Positions 14,941 through 29,345 of a stretch of DNA of 64,000 nucleotides are shown piece after piece (the first letter of the stretch is position 1; every line of letters begins with the position of its first letter). Origin of the DNA: Ichthyophthirius multifiliis (Eukaryota; Ciliophora; Oligohymenophorea; Hymenostomatida); assembly GCF_000220395.1 (NCBI RefSeq), contig NW_004086015.1, positions 1 to 64,000 on the forward strand, in the 5' to 3' direction. The notes below the pieces were generated by a model that was not told the DNA's origin, did not search any database, and worked only from the letters and a program-made list of their open reading frames with translations. The position numbers were made by a program, and so were the translations under genes.

Positions 14941-16849
14941 TCAACTAAATCTCTTTCTTTTATATATAATTTCCTTATATTTCATTATTATATTTTATAA
15001 AATATAGTATTATCTTCCTTTTAAACTATTAATTTTTAATATTCCAAAAATATAAATTTTTTAAAACTTTAATCATCTTTGATTTTTAAAATAATTTCCC
15101 AATAATAATAATTATATATGTATTTTATATATATATTAAAATATATTTTTAATTTAAAATAGTATTTTGTATATTATAATTTTATTTTTGCTAAATATTG
15201 AAAACCATTATTTATTTCTTATTCATTCATTTAATATCTTAAAATTTTAAATATATTAAGTTTTTTATTTATATATTTTTTTTATGGGGGATATATCATT
15301 TTATAAATAAATATTATCGTTTATCGTTTATCGTTATATCTTTAATATTTTAATTTAAGAAAGTCTTTTATTCGAAATAAATATTAACATAAAATTAATT
15401 TTCCCAATTTATATATTAATTTTGTTTTTATTAATTATATTTTAAAATCTAAATTAAAAACAATAAACAATAAAAATACATTAAAAAAATAGGAAAAAAT
15501 ACTTTTTTAAAAAAAATATAAAAATAATAATATAAAAAAAAATTAAGTAAATAAAAAATAATAATAGAAACAAAAATTCACATATATTATATTAACTATA
15601 TTTATATCTTAATATTTTTTATTTCTTTTAAAAAATAAAATATTTAAATGGTTATTTAAATAAATTAAATATATCATAAATTTTCAAACAAAATTAATAA
15701 ATAAATAAAAATTAATATATTTTCAAAAATTAAATATAATTTTATAAAAGCTGAGTACTTTTATAATTTTACTACATTTTTTTTTTTAAAAATAGCTTTA
15801 TTTTTCATTATCAATAACCTATTAATTAAGAGTATTATATATTATATAAAATAAATTATTTAAAAATATAAATTAAAATATATACATGAAAAAAATATAT
15901 ATATATATAATTAATAATTGAAAAATATTCTTTGCTTATTTTCTATAAAATAAAAAATATATTTTTATATATAAATTATATTTATATTTTTTTATAAATA
16001 TATAATTTATTTTTAAATATTTTTAATTTTATTTTATTTTTAAATAAATTAACAAAATGTTATATATTATAATTTTATATAATATTTAAATCAAAAATAA
16101 AAAAATATTATATAGATTTATATTAATGTATTTATATATTATTAATGTCATAAAATATGGATTATTAATATTTAATTTAAAATAAAATATATTTTTTATT
16201 TGATTATAAAATTTAAATAAAGATATAATATTAATTTTTGTAATCTTATGTAATGAAGTATAAAAAAAAAAAATTGTCATTATAAAAAAATTAAATATAT
16301 TATATATTTATTTATGTTTAATAATAATATATATATATATAAATATAATAATACTCTAATTTTTATTTTTGTATTTTTTTTATTATGTTTTTAATTTATT
16401 ACATTTATTAATACAATATAACTTAATTATTTACTTTTTTAAATTTGTAAAAAATTTTATTTTATTTAATAATTTTAAATATTAAATATAAATATTTATA
16501 TAATAAATAATGATTTTATTAACATATATTTTTTAAAATATATAATTTTTAGAATTAATATATTTTTTTTTTTTTTATTAAAAAAATAAAATAAAAAAAT
16601 TAAATATTAACAAATAATTAAATGATTATAAATTATTACTTTTATTAAAAAATTAAATATTAAATATAAAATTTAAAAAAATCAATAATTAAACAATAAA
16701 AAATTTAAAATCTCGAAATTAAATATCTAAAGCCTAAAGAATTTTCTTAATTATAATAAAGGATTATAAAATAAAGTATTATAACTTTAAGGCAAATATA
16801 GAAAATTAAAATAATAGATTAAATTATAAAAAAAAAAAAATTAATTTTA
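14941..16849. other. Long AT-rich intergenic DNA
   Basis: About 1.9 kb with no supported gene. It holds a short TTTATCG heptamer repeated three times at about 15314-15335 and an isolated GGGGG at about 15286. One frame stays open just upstream of 16849 but is A/T-driven. Confidence 0.5.
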
Positions 16850-17580
16850 ATGTATATATGTCAAATAAAAAAAAATGAATTTAAATGTTTAACATTTGAT
16901 GATATAAAGTTTTAATAATATAATAAAAATTATATTTCATAAAATAAGAAATAGCTAAACAATAATATAAAAAATAATACAATAGTATTTATATTAATAA
17001 AAAATAAAACTGAGTTTGAAATAGATTAAACATTAATTTAAAAATAATTATTGCTTGCAAATATTTCTTCATTATAAAAAAAATAAAAATTATTTTATTA
17101 TTATTTTTTTGATGATTATGATAAATATATCATATAATTTTCTTAATATAAGTTAGAAAATTTTAGTAATTATTACAATTATTTAGGAAAGGAATGCTAA
17201 AAGTATTAATTTTATAGTTTTATTAATTAAAAAAAGTAAAAGTAATACTTTTTAAAAAAATAATATTAGTTTTTAAAATAAATAAAATATAAAAAAATAA
17301 TAATGATATAGTCTATAAACTAAATAAATATTAAATTATCAGAAAAAAAAACTAATTTAAAAATTAATGAATATTTTATAAAAATAAATTCTTCAAAATA
17401 ATAAATAAAGAATTAAATTAATATAAGAAAAAAAAAATAATATAAAAAATAAAAAATATTCTTTATAAAATAAAGTAAATATAAAAAATATGAATTTAAA
17501 TAATAATAAAAAGTAATTAATATTAATAATTAAATAAAATAATAAAGTAAAGTAAATAATAGAAAAAAAGTTTATAGTAA
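16850..17580 (+). CDS. Low-complexity unknown protein, 3' end unresolved
   Basis: From ATG 16850 the frame is open for about 240 codons. The region has about nine TGA triplets and all of them fall so that GA begins a codon (Asp/Glu), a phase bias expected of real coding sequence under a TGA-only stop code. The protein is rich in Lys, Gln, Asn and Tyr, with better segments such as NEFKCLTFDDIKFQQYNKNY and ELENFSNYYNYLGKECQKY (the first Glu may be Leu/Lys by phase). No stop appears before a GTAAGT donor-like site at 17578 followed by a (TA)n tract, so a 3' exon may lie beyond. No family recognised. Confidence 0.35.
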
Positions 17581-17600
17581 GTTTCGTTATTATTTATTAC

Positions 17601-17604
<4 letters not shown>

Positions 17605-17661
<57 letters not shown>
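17605..17661. repeat. (TA)n microsatellite
   Basis: An almost perfect TA dinucleotide tract of about 55 bases. Confidence 0.9.
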
Positions 17662-17665
<4 letters not shown>

Positions 17666-17795
17666 AATTTTATTGTTATTAATATAATATATTAAATTTT
17701 CAATAAATAAAATTTATATTTATAAATAAATTTTTTATATTTAATTTTTTTTTTATTTATTTATAATTTTTTAAATAATTTTATTCATAATCCTG

Positions 17796-18386
17796 TCAAT
17801 CTGTCTTATTCATTTACACTTAATTTAAAAACTGGCAGTAATTTTTAAATTCTGCATGTTTAAAGCTTTTTAGCATTTCAAAAACTGCACTTTAATATGT
17901 TGTTAAATGTGCTCCAGCCTATTACATTCTTTAAAATGCAGTGGATCTATCTATAGGATTTATACTAGTAATACCATCAGTCAATAAAAAAACTTAGTAT
18001 TCTTTTTCTAATAAATCTAAACAAGTTTATTAAACACAAACATGTGCTTCAGCTCCGTATAAAATTGCTGTTTTTCTTTCTTTATGTTAATCCAAAAATG
18101 CCTAAGTTTGTTCATTTATCATTGAAAATGTTGCCTTTTCGAATTTTTAGGATAAATTTTTTGGTAAATCTTTCTCTAATTCTGGTACAGTATTTCCAAA
18201 CGCTTTTACATTTTAAACTGTTACTAATATTGGTAATTGTAAAATATTAGCTGTTTATGCCATTTATTTTGCAGTATTTATAATGTTTTCGGATTTATAT
18301 ATGTGTTTTATGAATCCTTATTATATATCACAGTTAAATAATATAGTGTTAGCTTATAATATTCTTGCTACTTTAAAAAGACTCAT
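17796..18386 (-). CDS. Isochorismatase-family cysteine hydrolase (ISOC1/2-like)
   Basis: A single-exon gene of 197 codons (ATG at plus 18386, TGA at plus 17796-17798), 196 aa, close to the usual family size. The isochorismatase-like fold is clear: ILFNCDIQQGFI carries the catalytic Asp, LPILVTVQNVKAFGNTVPEL contains the family Lys and the conserved TVPEL, and YGAEAHVCVQQTCLDLL carries the nucleophilic Cys; these are followed by LLTDGITSINPIDR and MQQAGAHLTTYQSAVFEM. ISOC proteins are cytosolic or mitochondrial and of uncertain substrate, so I would not assign a specific reaction. No signal peptide is visible. There is no frame problem, which is notable given its neighbours. Confidence 0.93.
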
Positions 18387-19692
18387 TTTTGTTTGTTTGT
18401 TTGTTAATATATATATATATATTATTTATAATAAAATATATTTTTATTTAATATAAAATAAAAATCTAAAAATAATTAATTATTTTAATAAAATCTGATT
18501 ATGAAATTTATAAAGTATATATATATATATATATATTTTTAATTTATATTATTTTTTATATAAATATATCATAAATTTTTTTTTTTTATTTATTTATTTA
18601 TAATTAATTATATTTAATTAAAACAAAATAAAAAATATTTTTTTAATTATTAATCAACATATTTATTTTTATTATATTTTTTTTATAATTTAATATATTT
18701 ATTTATATTTAATATTAAATTAAAATTTATTAATTATTAAATCATTTTTAATATTTATATATCATATTTTTTTTTGTTTTAAGTTTTATTTTAAATTTTT
18801 TTAATATTATATATATATAATTTTTTAACAAATACTTATATTTATTTAATTTTTATATTTTTCTTTTGTTTCAATATATAAAAATTTTTTTTCATATTTT
18901 ATTATTTAATCAAAGTAGAAATATAATTGTTTTTTTTTAAAAAAATTTATAATAATTCTAATCTTGAATAATAATTTTAACAGAAAATTTATCATATAAG
19001 AAGTATATTTTTTCTAAATAATTAGAAATGATAATAAAATAATAAACAATTATGAATAAAAATTATTAAATTATCAAGTTTTATATATACAATTTTTTCT
19101 TAATTCTATCATTAAATTATAAATATACTAAATTAATTATATTTAAATAATATTTTTGATTTATATTTTCAGATTTTTTATAATTAAAATATTCCTTATT
19201 TATTGAGTAAATAATTAATTTTTTTTTTCTAAACTCATATATATTTATGTTTAAATTTTATTAAATAATTTTTTTATTTTTAAAAAAATAAATAATATAA
19301 TCTTACATTTTACTTATAAAAACATATTTTTAATTTTTGAAATTATATAAATAATTTTAAATTTTAAAATATTTTATGTTTTTTTAAATTATAAAAGATT
19401 GATTATATATTAATAAACAATAATTAAATAAATATTCAAATACAATACAATAATAAGAGATATTTAAATAAAAAAAATTGATTTTTTAAGTATTATTTAT
19501 TTTCTTAAAATATCATATTTAATTTTATTTTATTAAATTAAAAATGGTAACATAATAGAAACTTTTTTATAATAATTAATTAAAAAAGTATAATATTAAA
19601 AAAAAAAAAAATTAATTAACAAAAAATATTAAAATAAAAATTAATTAATAAAATAATAAAAAACAGAATCAATAAATTATTATTATTTATAT
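18387..19692. other. AT-rich intergenic DNA
   Basis: About 1.3 kb between a divergent pair: the minus-strand hydrolase and the plus-strand SNF1-like kinase, so both promoters should be here. TA tracts occur at 18406-18422 and 18515-18535. No motif can be singled out. Confidence 0.55.
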
Positions 19693-21785
<2,093 letters not shown>

Positions 21786-22726
21786 TAATGTTGAATATAA
21801 AGATTAAAAAAAAAAAATATAATTATAATATATAATTTTTTATCGTTATTTTTTTTATTTAATATGAAATTTATTTATTTTTTAAACTTAAGACAAAATA
21901 AAAAAAAATTGCGAAAAATTGATAATAGACTTTTTTATTGCAGATTGAGTTTTTTAAAAATAAGGAAAAAAAAAAAAAAAACAACATGGAAATATAATTT
22001 ATATTATTTGAAGTTATTATAGTTTATAAAAATTAATATTCAATTTTTAATAATATTATTATTATAAATTTTATAAAAAAAGATTTCTAAAAAATACGTT
22101 ATATTATATGTTTTTGTTACTTTTAATAAATAATTTAGCCATTTATTTAATTTTAGTTATCTATTACATAAAATAAAATAAAGAAAATATATATATATAA
22201 TATATTTTTTGAAATAAAATATGTCTTTTTATTAAATTAAATTAAAATATTTTTGGTTATAATCTTTTAAATTTTTTATATAATAAATTTATTATTTAAT
22301 TTTATATTTTTTTATTAAATATTAAAATTTTATATTATAAATATTATGTTTTTTTATAATTTAGATTAACTTTTTAACTTAGTTTTTAATTATAAATCAA
22401 ATAATATTTACTATAAATTTAGTTTATTTTAAATGAATTTTATTTTTATTAAGTTTAATAAAAATTTGGAGTGAAAACAAAAAAATTTTAAAAAATATTA
22501 TATATAAATTATTAACATTAAAAAAAAAGTATATAAATATATAATTATTTAAAATTTAAAATAGCAATAATTAAATTATATTTTAATCAAAATTTATAAA
22601 ATTAATAATTTTATTATTATAATATATAAAAATTTTAATTATTTTATCTGCACATAAAAAATAAACGAGTATAAGAAATTATAAAAAACATATTTAAATA
22701 AAAATAAAATACTATAACATATAAAA
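21786..22726. other. AT-rich intergenic DNA
   Basis: About 940 bases, A/T-only apart from a few isolated G/C. Nothing recognised. Confidence 0.55.
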
Positions 22727-23476
22727 ATGATAACCCTAAAACAAATTGTATAATAATTGCTACTCGAGATACAAATAAAATATATTCAATAAAATAGTTG
22801 TGATTTCAATAAATCGTATCTTTAAAAGAATCACCATTTATATAAATAAAGGTATTTAGAGTAAATTCTTAAAGAAATAAAATAGAAAATAATAAAATTA
22901 AATAAATAGAAACTAAATAAAAATTTATTATATAGGCAATAATAAAAAATAGAATATTAATAGTCAAATAAATAGATAATAATGGCGTTTAAATTATTTA
23001 ATAAATAAGAAAAATTAAATATTTTTTTTTATAAATATTAGTTTAGAAATATAAAATAAAATTATAAAAAATAAAAATATCTTCAACTATTTAATAATAA
23101 AAACATTTAAATAATAAAAAATTGGAAAAAAATATATATAAATACATTGTTAATAAATAACATGATAATAAAAACTATAATATAACGTAGTCCTACTATT
23201 TCTACTTTAGCAAGTTTATCTTAATGTGATAAAACTTTAGTACTTTAATATATAATCGGAATTCATATAAATAAGAATTAAATCTCTAATAATAATTATT
23301 TATATATCTTTAAAAAATAAAAAATAAAAAATTTAGATTATTAAAATATAATAATAGAAGAAAATATGATATGTGTTATATTAGTTTAGAATATATAAAA
23401 ATAAAAAATAAAAAATACATATGTAAATTAAATAAATTATATACATAAAAGTATTAATTTTATATACAATATTTGA
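22727..23476 (+). CDS. Uncharacterised 249-aa protein
   Basis: ATG 22727 opens 249 codons without TGA to the stop at 23474-23476, well beyond the 75-100 codons expected by chance at this composition. It reads MITLKQIVQQLLLEIQ at the start, contains a more complex patch (RSPTISTLASLSQCDKTLVL) near residue 165, and is otherwise Lys/Gln/Asn/Ile-rich. No signal peptide or clear membrane segment. I recognise no domain. Confidence 0.45.
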
Positions 23477-23561
23477 ATAAAAATATTATATTCTATTTTT
23501 TACAATAATTAAAAAGAGTTTGTTAAAAAAAATAAAAAAAAGTAAGTTATAATAAATAAAA

Positions 23562-23595
<34 letters not shown>

Positions 23596-23681
23596 TTATA
23601 TTATATAATTTAATATTATAAAATTTAATTTTAATACATTATATATAGTTATTTAACAAATATTTAATAATCAAAAATTTA

Positions 23682-24548
23682 TCATTAATATAAATCTTTA
23701 TTTTTTTCATCTAAATATTCCATTAAATTCATTATATTTTCTTCATTAAAAACCTCCTCAGGTACTCTACATCCTGACAAATCTTCCATAATAAATTAAT
23801 CTTAATTTTAAACAAATTTTAAACTGAAATTTTCTAATTCATTTTTTTCTTAAAAAAGACATAAAAAACTATTTTCATCCCATTTTTCAATATCTATAAT
23901 TTTGATTTTAAAATTTGGTTCAATATCTATATATATATCAATTATAAATTTTTCTTCTATAATTAAATCTTTTATTTTTTCAATAAAAAAAGCAAGTATT
24001 TTTTCCTTTAAAATATCACTTTTTTCATTTAATGTTTCATTTATAATCCCACAATGCCTTTAAGAAATCCCTTTTAATTCCCCTTTTTCGACAAACAACC
24101 GGAAAACCATTTCTTTATGGAGGTTATACCACTTTCTTAATATTAAATATAAATCTTCTCCATTATTTTTCTCTTCTAAATAATCGTTTATTACCACACT
24201 CATCTTTAAACATGTCAGAATTTCTTCTATATGGGTCACACGTAGATCTGGAAGCCAGTTTTGACAGTCTTTGGGTGAAAATTAGTTTAATTTTATGAAT
24301 ACTTCTTCATATTCTTCTAAAGTTTGAGTAATTTTTTTTTCTGTATCTTCCGATAATTATATATGTTGGTCATTATCTTGAATATATTCTGTTTATTTAA
24401 GATATTTAGGATGAATTAAAACAGAATCTTATTCAAGAAATTATAAAAATTAAGAATCTAATTTGATTATTTTAGTTTTAAAAGTTAATTTTTTAAATTC
24501 TTTAGGCCAATTATGTTAATAGAATATGCTTTTATTTTATAAATTCAT
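23682..24548 (-). CDS. CDC123/D123 family protein
   Basis: CDC123 has an ATP-grasp fold and chaperones assembly of translation initiation factor eIF2. The single-exon ORF runs from ATG (plus 24548) to TGA (plus 23682-23684), 288 aa, slightly shorter than the yeast and human proteins. The family signature is present in order: FKKLTFKTKIIKL near the start, FIKLNQFSPKDCQNWLPDLR, LYLILRKWYNLHKEMVFRLF, VEKGELKGISQRHCG, then DIYIDIEPNFKIKIIDI, where the ATP-grasp metal-binding residues normally lie. Family members usually end this last block DFNPF; here it is IDIEKWDEN, so the second metal ligand may be substituted. No introns or frame problems. Confidence 0.88.
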
Positions 24549-24569
24549 AATTTTTGATTATTATTATTA

Positions 24570-24570
<1 letters not shown>

Positions 24571-24617
<47 letters not shown>
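24571..24617. repeat. (TA)n microsatellite
   Basis: A TA tract of about 46 bases lying between the start codons of two divergent genes (minus 24548 and plus 24674); only about 125 bases separate these starts. Confidence 0.85.
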
Positions 24618-24620
<3 letters not shown>

Positions 24621-24673
24621 AAAAAAAAAAAATAATTAAATATTTTTTTTAAAATTATATTTTTTTTTTTTTA

Positions 24674-26713
24674 ATGGAAACATAAAAAAGACTTATTCTT
24701 CATTTTGATATAAATAAAACAATTAAAATAGATGATAATAAATTTATATAATCTTCATAAGAAGAAAATGTATATAAAATAAAATTTAATTAAATAAAAT
24801 AACTGAAAAGATTCATAGAATGTTATGTAAATACTCTTGGGGTATAATAGAATAAAAAGGAGATTAAACTATATGGAAATTAAGTATTTTTTTTTATTTA
24901 AAAAATAATAATACTATTTATTTATCTAAAATTATTTAAAATATAGTTCATTCTTTCTTTTCTTAATTTAAACCTTAAAACGATTTAATTAATTATTAGT
25001 ATATTTTATTTATTTTTTTTAAAAAAAAAAAAAATTAAGAAAGAAAGAAATTATATATTTATTTTTTTTTTTTAAAAAAAAAATAGCGATTTTATCAATA
25101 ATTAATATAAAGATATAGATGAGTATTTTTTTTTTTCAAATACTTTTATTTATATTTTTTTCTAAAAAATAACAAAAAGAAACTAAAAGTAAACGTTTTT
25201 TAATGTTTTCTTCCATTCCGGAAATCCAGGAATGAAATTAAAACAAGAATATGATAAAATTATAAAAATTATATCAATTCCTTAGCCAATCTATGATGAT
25301 ATATTAAATAATCTAGTAAAAAAAAAAGAAAAAAAAAATTAAAAAAAAAAAAATTATAAAAATAAATAAAGAAAAAATATACAAATACAAACCTATAATA
25401 CCAAAAAGATCACGAATACATATACCCAACCCCTGAAAAATACTTACAATTATTTAAAGAAGGCAAATATTAAATCCTACCCGGTTTTTTTAGAATGATG
25501 ATATAATTAAAACTATTAAAAAGAGATTTTTCGATAATTTTTCATTCTTTTGAGGATGATTTACCAAAAATAATATCTGAATTTAACATGTATATATATA
25601 TATATTTATAAAATAAAATAAAATAAAATAAAGATTTTGTAAAGGAGAACACCCTTGTTTTAATGGAAAAAATAATACACCAAATTTACGTTTTGACGGT
25701 TAAAAAAATCAAAAGAACTATGTAATATAAGAAAGAAACATATCAGTATTATATAGATATTCATAAGATTTAAATAATTCTGTTTTAGCTTGTGGGACAT
25801 TAAGAAGAGTTTCTAAAAATAAAAGCTTAGAAGATGAATATGAAAAAGAAATAGAGGACGATTCTTTAGTTTTACATAAATAGTCATACTAAATATATAA
25901 AGCAATAAATTAATATACTTAAGAAGTAAATTTTATTATTTATTTAAAAAGTATTATCTAAAAATAAAAAAAAGAGAGGTGGATTTGTTATAAATGAAGA
26001 TTTTTAATTTTGGTAAGAAAACGAATTTAAAACTTAATTCGGAAAGCCACTTTTTATCGATTAGAAATAATTTGATGTTTTACATATTTTCTTTGATGAT
26101 AATAATAATAATGAAGAATATTCTACTGTTGATATTAGAGATGCTTTAACTGGATAATAAATACCTATAGATAAATCTTTAGGAAAATATTTAGTAAAAG
26201 TTGATATAATTAATTTTTTAAAAGATCCTGATTATTTAATTAAATAAATAGATCTTTGTGAAGCTAAAAGAAATGAAGAGGTTTTTTTATCATTTTTATA
26301 TTTGCTTTTTTTATCATTTTTTAAAAAAATAAATAGATTTAACGAATAAAAAATGGTATTTCTGAAAATGATACTAAATAAGAAGAAAAATCAGAATTTG
26401 ATAAATTATAATAATGTGGAAAAGCAGAATATTTAAGAAAAACTATTATGCCTTTGCTCTATTCTGTATTTTTAGTTTTTTTATATTAGAATACTCTTTA
26501 TTTTATTATATTATAATATTATTATTTTTGTTAATATAATTTTTTCATAAGGCATTTAAATTAGTTGATATTGAAAGACCTGTAGATCCTATAAATTTTA
26601 TTGCTATGTATTGCTTAAAAAACTAAAAAAATGTAGATATTCCTATACCTACTTAAGAATATTTAGACAAAACTCAAAACCCATTAGTTAATAATAAAGA
26701 AAATATTAAATGA
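24674..26713 (+). CDS. HAD-like protein with C-terminal DPY-30 motif
   Basis: The N-terminus METQKRLILHFDINKTI resembles HAD motif I (hhhhDxDxT) with the second Asp replaced by Asn. Further conserved-looking blocks are FSIIFHSFEDDLPKIISEF (like motif II, hhhS/T), KGEHPCFNGKNNTPNLRFDG, LACGTLRRV, FVINEDFQFW, HIFFDDNNNNEEYSTVDIRD (a DD acidic motif) and DPDYLIKQIDLCEAKRNEE. The last exons give AEYLRKTIMPLLYSAFKLVD and ERPVDPINFIAMYCLKN, a textbook DPY-30 dimerisation motif, ending at TGA 26711-26713. Introns I can place: from 25318 (GTAAAAA) to about 25410, 25590-25632, 25926-25951, from 26281 to about 26338, and 26472-26552. The segment 24884-25200, with several T(n)A(n) stretches, is unresolved. 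DPY-30 motifs dock on partner helices in Set1/MLL complexes and axonemal radial spokes, so the protein may be tethered to such a scaffold; catalytic activity is uncertain. Confidence 0.7.
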
Positions 26714-26764
26714 TTATTTTTTTATTTATTTTTTTAATATTAAAAAAATAACTAAAGATTATAA

Positions 26765-26770
26765 ATATAT

Positions 26771-26841
<71 letters not shown>
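26765..26841. repeat. (TA)n microsatellite
   Basis: Nearly pure TA repeats with one AAA interruption, about 75 bases, in the 550-base spacer between the DPY-30 gene and eS30. The rest of that spacer (26842-27264) is A/T-only with A-runs and shows nothing else. Confidence 0.85.
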
Positions 26842-26842
<1 letters not shown>

Positions 26843-27264
26843 CTCAACAACATACATATTTAACAAATGTTTATTTTTTATTTATTTTTTTAAAAAAAAC
26901 AAAAGAATATAAAAAAATAGATTATAAAAGTTTTATATATAAACAAACAAACAAAAAAGAATTTATTAAATAATTTTTGAATATAAATAATAATATTTTA
27001 TTTTTTACAATATAAAAAGCCCTGAAAAATTAGTAAAAATATCATTTAGTTTGTAAAATATAATTTAAAAATAATAAAGAAAAAAAAAAAAAAAAAATAA
27101 GAAAGGAAAAAAAAATAAAAAAAAAATAATTAAATTTAAATAAAAACTAAATTAATATAGCAAACATAATAAAAAAAAAAAAAAAAACTGAATTTTATTT
27201 AACTATATATTTAGTATTATTATTTATATATATTTTCTTTATTTCTAAAAAAACAAATTATTTC

Positions 27265-27628
27265 TCATTTTTTAGCTGCTGCTGCTGCTCCTTCGATTAA
27301 ATCTTTTCTACCAGCATGCCAGTTAGGACTTTTTCTTTTCTTGGGATCAACTGCTAAAATGTGTGGAGCATATCTTCTTGAATAAATAATTCTTTTTTAA
27401 GCTCTTCCTTTAGGGATTTTTTTAGCTCTTTGTTTTTTATCAACTTTTGGTGTTTATTTTCTCACCTATTAATTTTTTATTTTTTTTATATAAATATATA
27501 TTATTTTTCCCTTATTAATATTATTAATACCTTACCGGCTTTAGCTAAAGTACCATGCATACGACCTATTTATTTAATATATATTCATTATATAAATTTT
27601 TAATATTATTTTATATTTTTTTACCCAT
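27265..27628 (-). CDS. RPS30: 40S ribosomal protein eS30
   Basis: A basic small-subunit ribosomal protein near the A site and mRNA entry. From ATG (plus 27628) the gene starts M-G, is interrupted by a 59-nt intron (27566-27624), continues RMHGTLAKAGK, then a 65-nt intron (27466-27530), then VRKQTPKVDKKQRAKKIPKG and RAQKRIIYSRRYAPHILAV to TGA at plus 27265-27267. The eS30 core (HGSLARAGKVRxQTPK and GRAxKR) is unmistakable. It stands alone, without the N-terminal ubiquitin-like domain fused to it in animals (FAU). The C-terminus is longer than in animals, ending DLIEGAAAAAKK. A splice right after the initiator codon is typical of ribosomal protein genes. Confidence 0.95.
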
Positions 27629-28243
27629 TTTTTTATATGTATTTTTTTTGTTTTTTGTTTTTTTAATTTTTTATTTTATTTCTATTTTTAATTTAATCTT
27701 TTTTTTATAATATTTTTAACTCGTAAATTATTTACCTTTTATATATATTAATATAAAAAAATTAATAAATTAATTTTTTTATTTTCAAATATTAAAATAT
27801 TTATATACTTTATATAAAATTAATAAATAAACTTTTTTAATATAAACTTTTTATATATAAAGATTTATATATAAAAAAATAATCGCTTTATTTCTATTAT
27901 TAAATATATAAAAAAAATATATGTATATATATATATATATATAAATGCTTGTTATATTTTATTATAAGTAATATTTTTTAATAAGTCGACAAAAAAAGTA
28001 ATCATATTTCGATTTACATTAATAAATTTAAATTTAATATGTATATAAAAAGTTTTAAATCCTATAAAAATAATACTTAAAATCATAAATTAAATTTTAT
28101 ATTTATATTTCATGAAATAATAAATTCTTTTTGGATATAAAAATATATATTTATAATAATATTATTTTAATTTTTAAATATTTTAATATAAAATTAATAT
28201 ACAGAATTTAAAACAAAAAAAATATATAAAAAAAATAATAGAA
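27629..28243. other. Bidirectional AT-rich spacer
   Basis: 615 bases between the divergent eS30 (minus) and HYPK-like (plus) genes. A/T-only; promoters for both must lie here but no element stands out. Confidence 0.55.
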
Positions 28244-28584
28244 ATGTCAAAACAAAGCCAATAAACTAATAAAAATTTAGATAGTGTAACAGATTATGTA
28301 GAAGATAAAGAAATATAAACTGCAGGAGTAATAAATAATATATTAAAATAAAATTAATTAAAAAAAAAAAAAGGCATTAAAATAACTTAAAGAAGACAAG
28401 TATAATTATTAAATCATTATAAAATAAATATAAAAAAATTAGATAAGCTATAATAAAGATAAACGAGTAAGATATAAAATTTATAGAAAACGAATTTGAT
28501 TTAGATAAAATAAAAGCTATTGAATAATTAAGAAGATCATAAGGCGATTTAAATTAAGCAATAAAAAATATATTATATAATTGA
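28244..28584 (+). CDS. HYPK-like protein (NatA-associated, NAC-alpha/UBA-like)
   Basis: HYPK binds the ribosome-associated N-terminal acetyltransferase NatA and regulates it. Three exons (28244-28327, 28374-28399, 28443-28584) separated by introns of 46 and 43 nt sum to exactly 84 codons, 83 aa. The protein reads MSKQSQQTNKNLDSVTDYVE then DKEIQTAG, ALKQLKEDK, QAIIKINEQDIKFIENEF and DLDKIKAIEQLRRSQGDLNQ, ending AIKNILYN. The C-terminal half is a UBA domain of the HYPK/NAC-alpha type, with the IxxxDIxFIExEF start; the central Lys-rich linker is compressed. If introns are ignored the gene seems frameshifted; with them it is clean. Confidence 0.82.
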
Positions 28585-28799
28585 AAACTTAATTTATTAT
28601 TTATATAAATATAAATATATATATACACAAAATAAAAAAAATACATAATATCTTTTATAAAAAAAAAAAAAAAAACTATTTTTTTAGTATAAATAAAAAA
28701 ATAAAATTTAGACTTTCTAAAATTTTATAATATTTTTATTTATTTATTTTAAGTTTATAATATTAATTTATTTATTTTTGCCATAATATATTTTTAAAA

Positions 28800-29345
28800 A
28801 TGGATAATTAAAATATAGAACATAATGGAAAAATTTATAAAGTATTTATAACAAAAGAAGAAATTGAAAAAATTGTAAAAAAACTTTCAAAATTAATATC
28901 AGATGATTTTAGAGATAAAAATCCGATTTTTGTAGGAATTTTAAACGGTGCATTTATGTTTTGTAGTGATTTAGTTAGAAATGTAGACTTTCTCTAATTA
29001 GAAATAGAATTCTGTAAAATATTAAAATAAAAAAATGAAGAAACAGGTGAAGAAAATATATAACTATCTGGTCTTAAATAATAAATATCTGGCAGACATA
29101 TTATAATAGTTGAAGATATTATAGACAGTGGTTATACAATGGATAAATTACTCTAATGTATCAAATTATAAAATCCTAAAAGTGTCAAAACATGTAGTTT
29201 TATTTTAAAATAAAATCAATTGAAAGTTCAAAACTTATAAATGGATTATATTGGAATTGAAATAGAACCCAAATTTATTGTTGGCTATGGAGTTGATGTT
29301 TAAGGATGGGGAAGAAATTTTTAAGATATTTTATTTTGTGAATGA
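28800..29345 (+). CDS. HPRT: Hypoxanthine-guanine phosphoribosyltransferase
   Basis: Purine salvage: joins hypoxanthine or guanine to PRPP to make IMP or GMP in the cytosol. Important in a ciliate because these organisms generally cannot make purines de novo. Single exon, ATG 28800 to TGA 29343-29345, 181 aa. Diagnostic parts are VGILNGAFMFCSDLVR (flexible-loop side), the PRPP-binding motif HIIIVEDIIDSGYTM with the Glu-Asp pair, and FIVGYGVDVQGWGRN near the end (the xVGYGxD of the family). The length is typical of the short HPRT form. It follows the HYPK-like gene on the same strand by 215 bases. Confidence 0.95.

Noticed and set aside
15314-15335. TTTATCG heptamer repeats as a regulatory element
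   Set aside because: Only three copies, no neighbouring gene start close enough, and no known factor; reported only as a note in the spacer entry.
16086-16280. Minus-strand Ile/Phe/Asn ORF; likewise 36193-36387 and 404-664
   Set aside because: Pure A/T-driven low complexity, no ATG context or domain, and no stop-phase bias to support coding.
18044-18250. Plus-strand standard-code ORF of 68 codons
   Set aside because: It lies entirely antisense to the isochorismatase-family gene, whose catalytic motifs and exact 197-codon length are convincing.
28357-28442. Frameshift in the HYPK-like gene at its A12 run
   Set aside because: Two short GT-AG introns explain the phase changes and give an exact 84-codon total, so no indel is needed.
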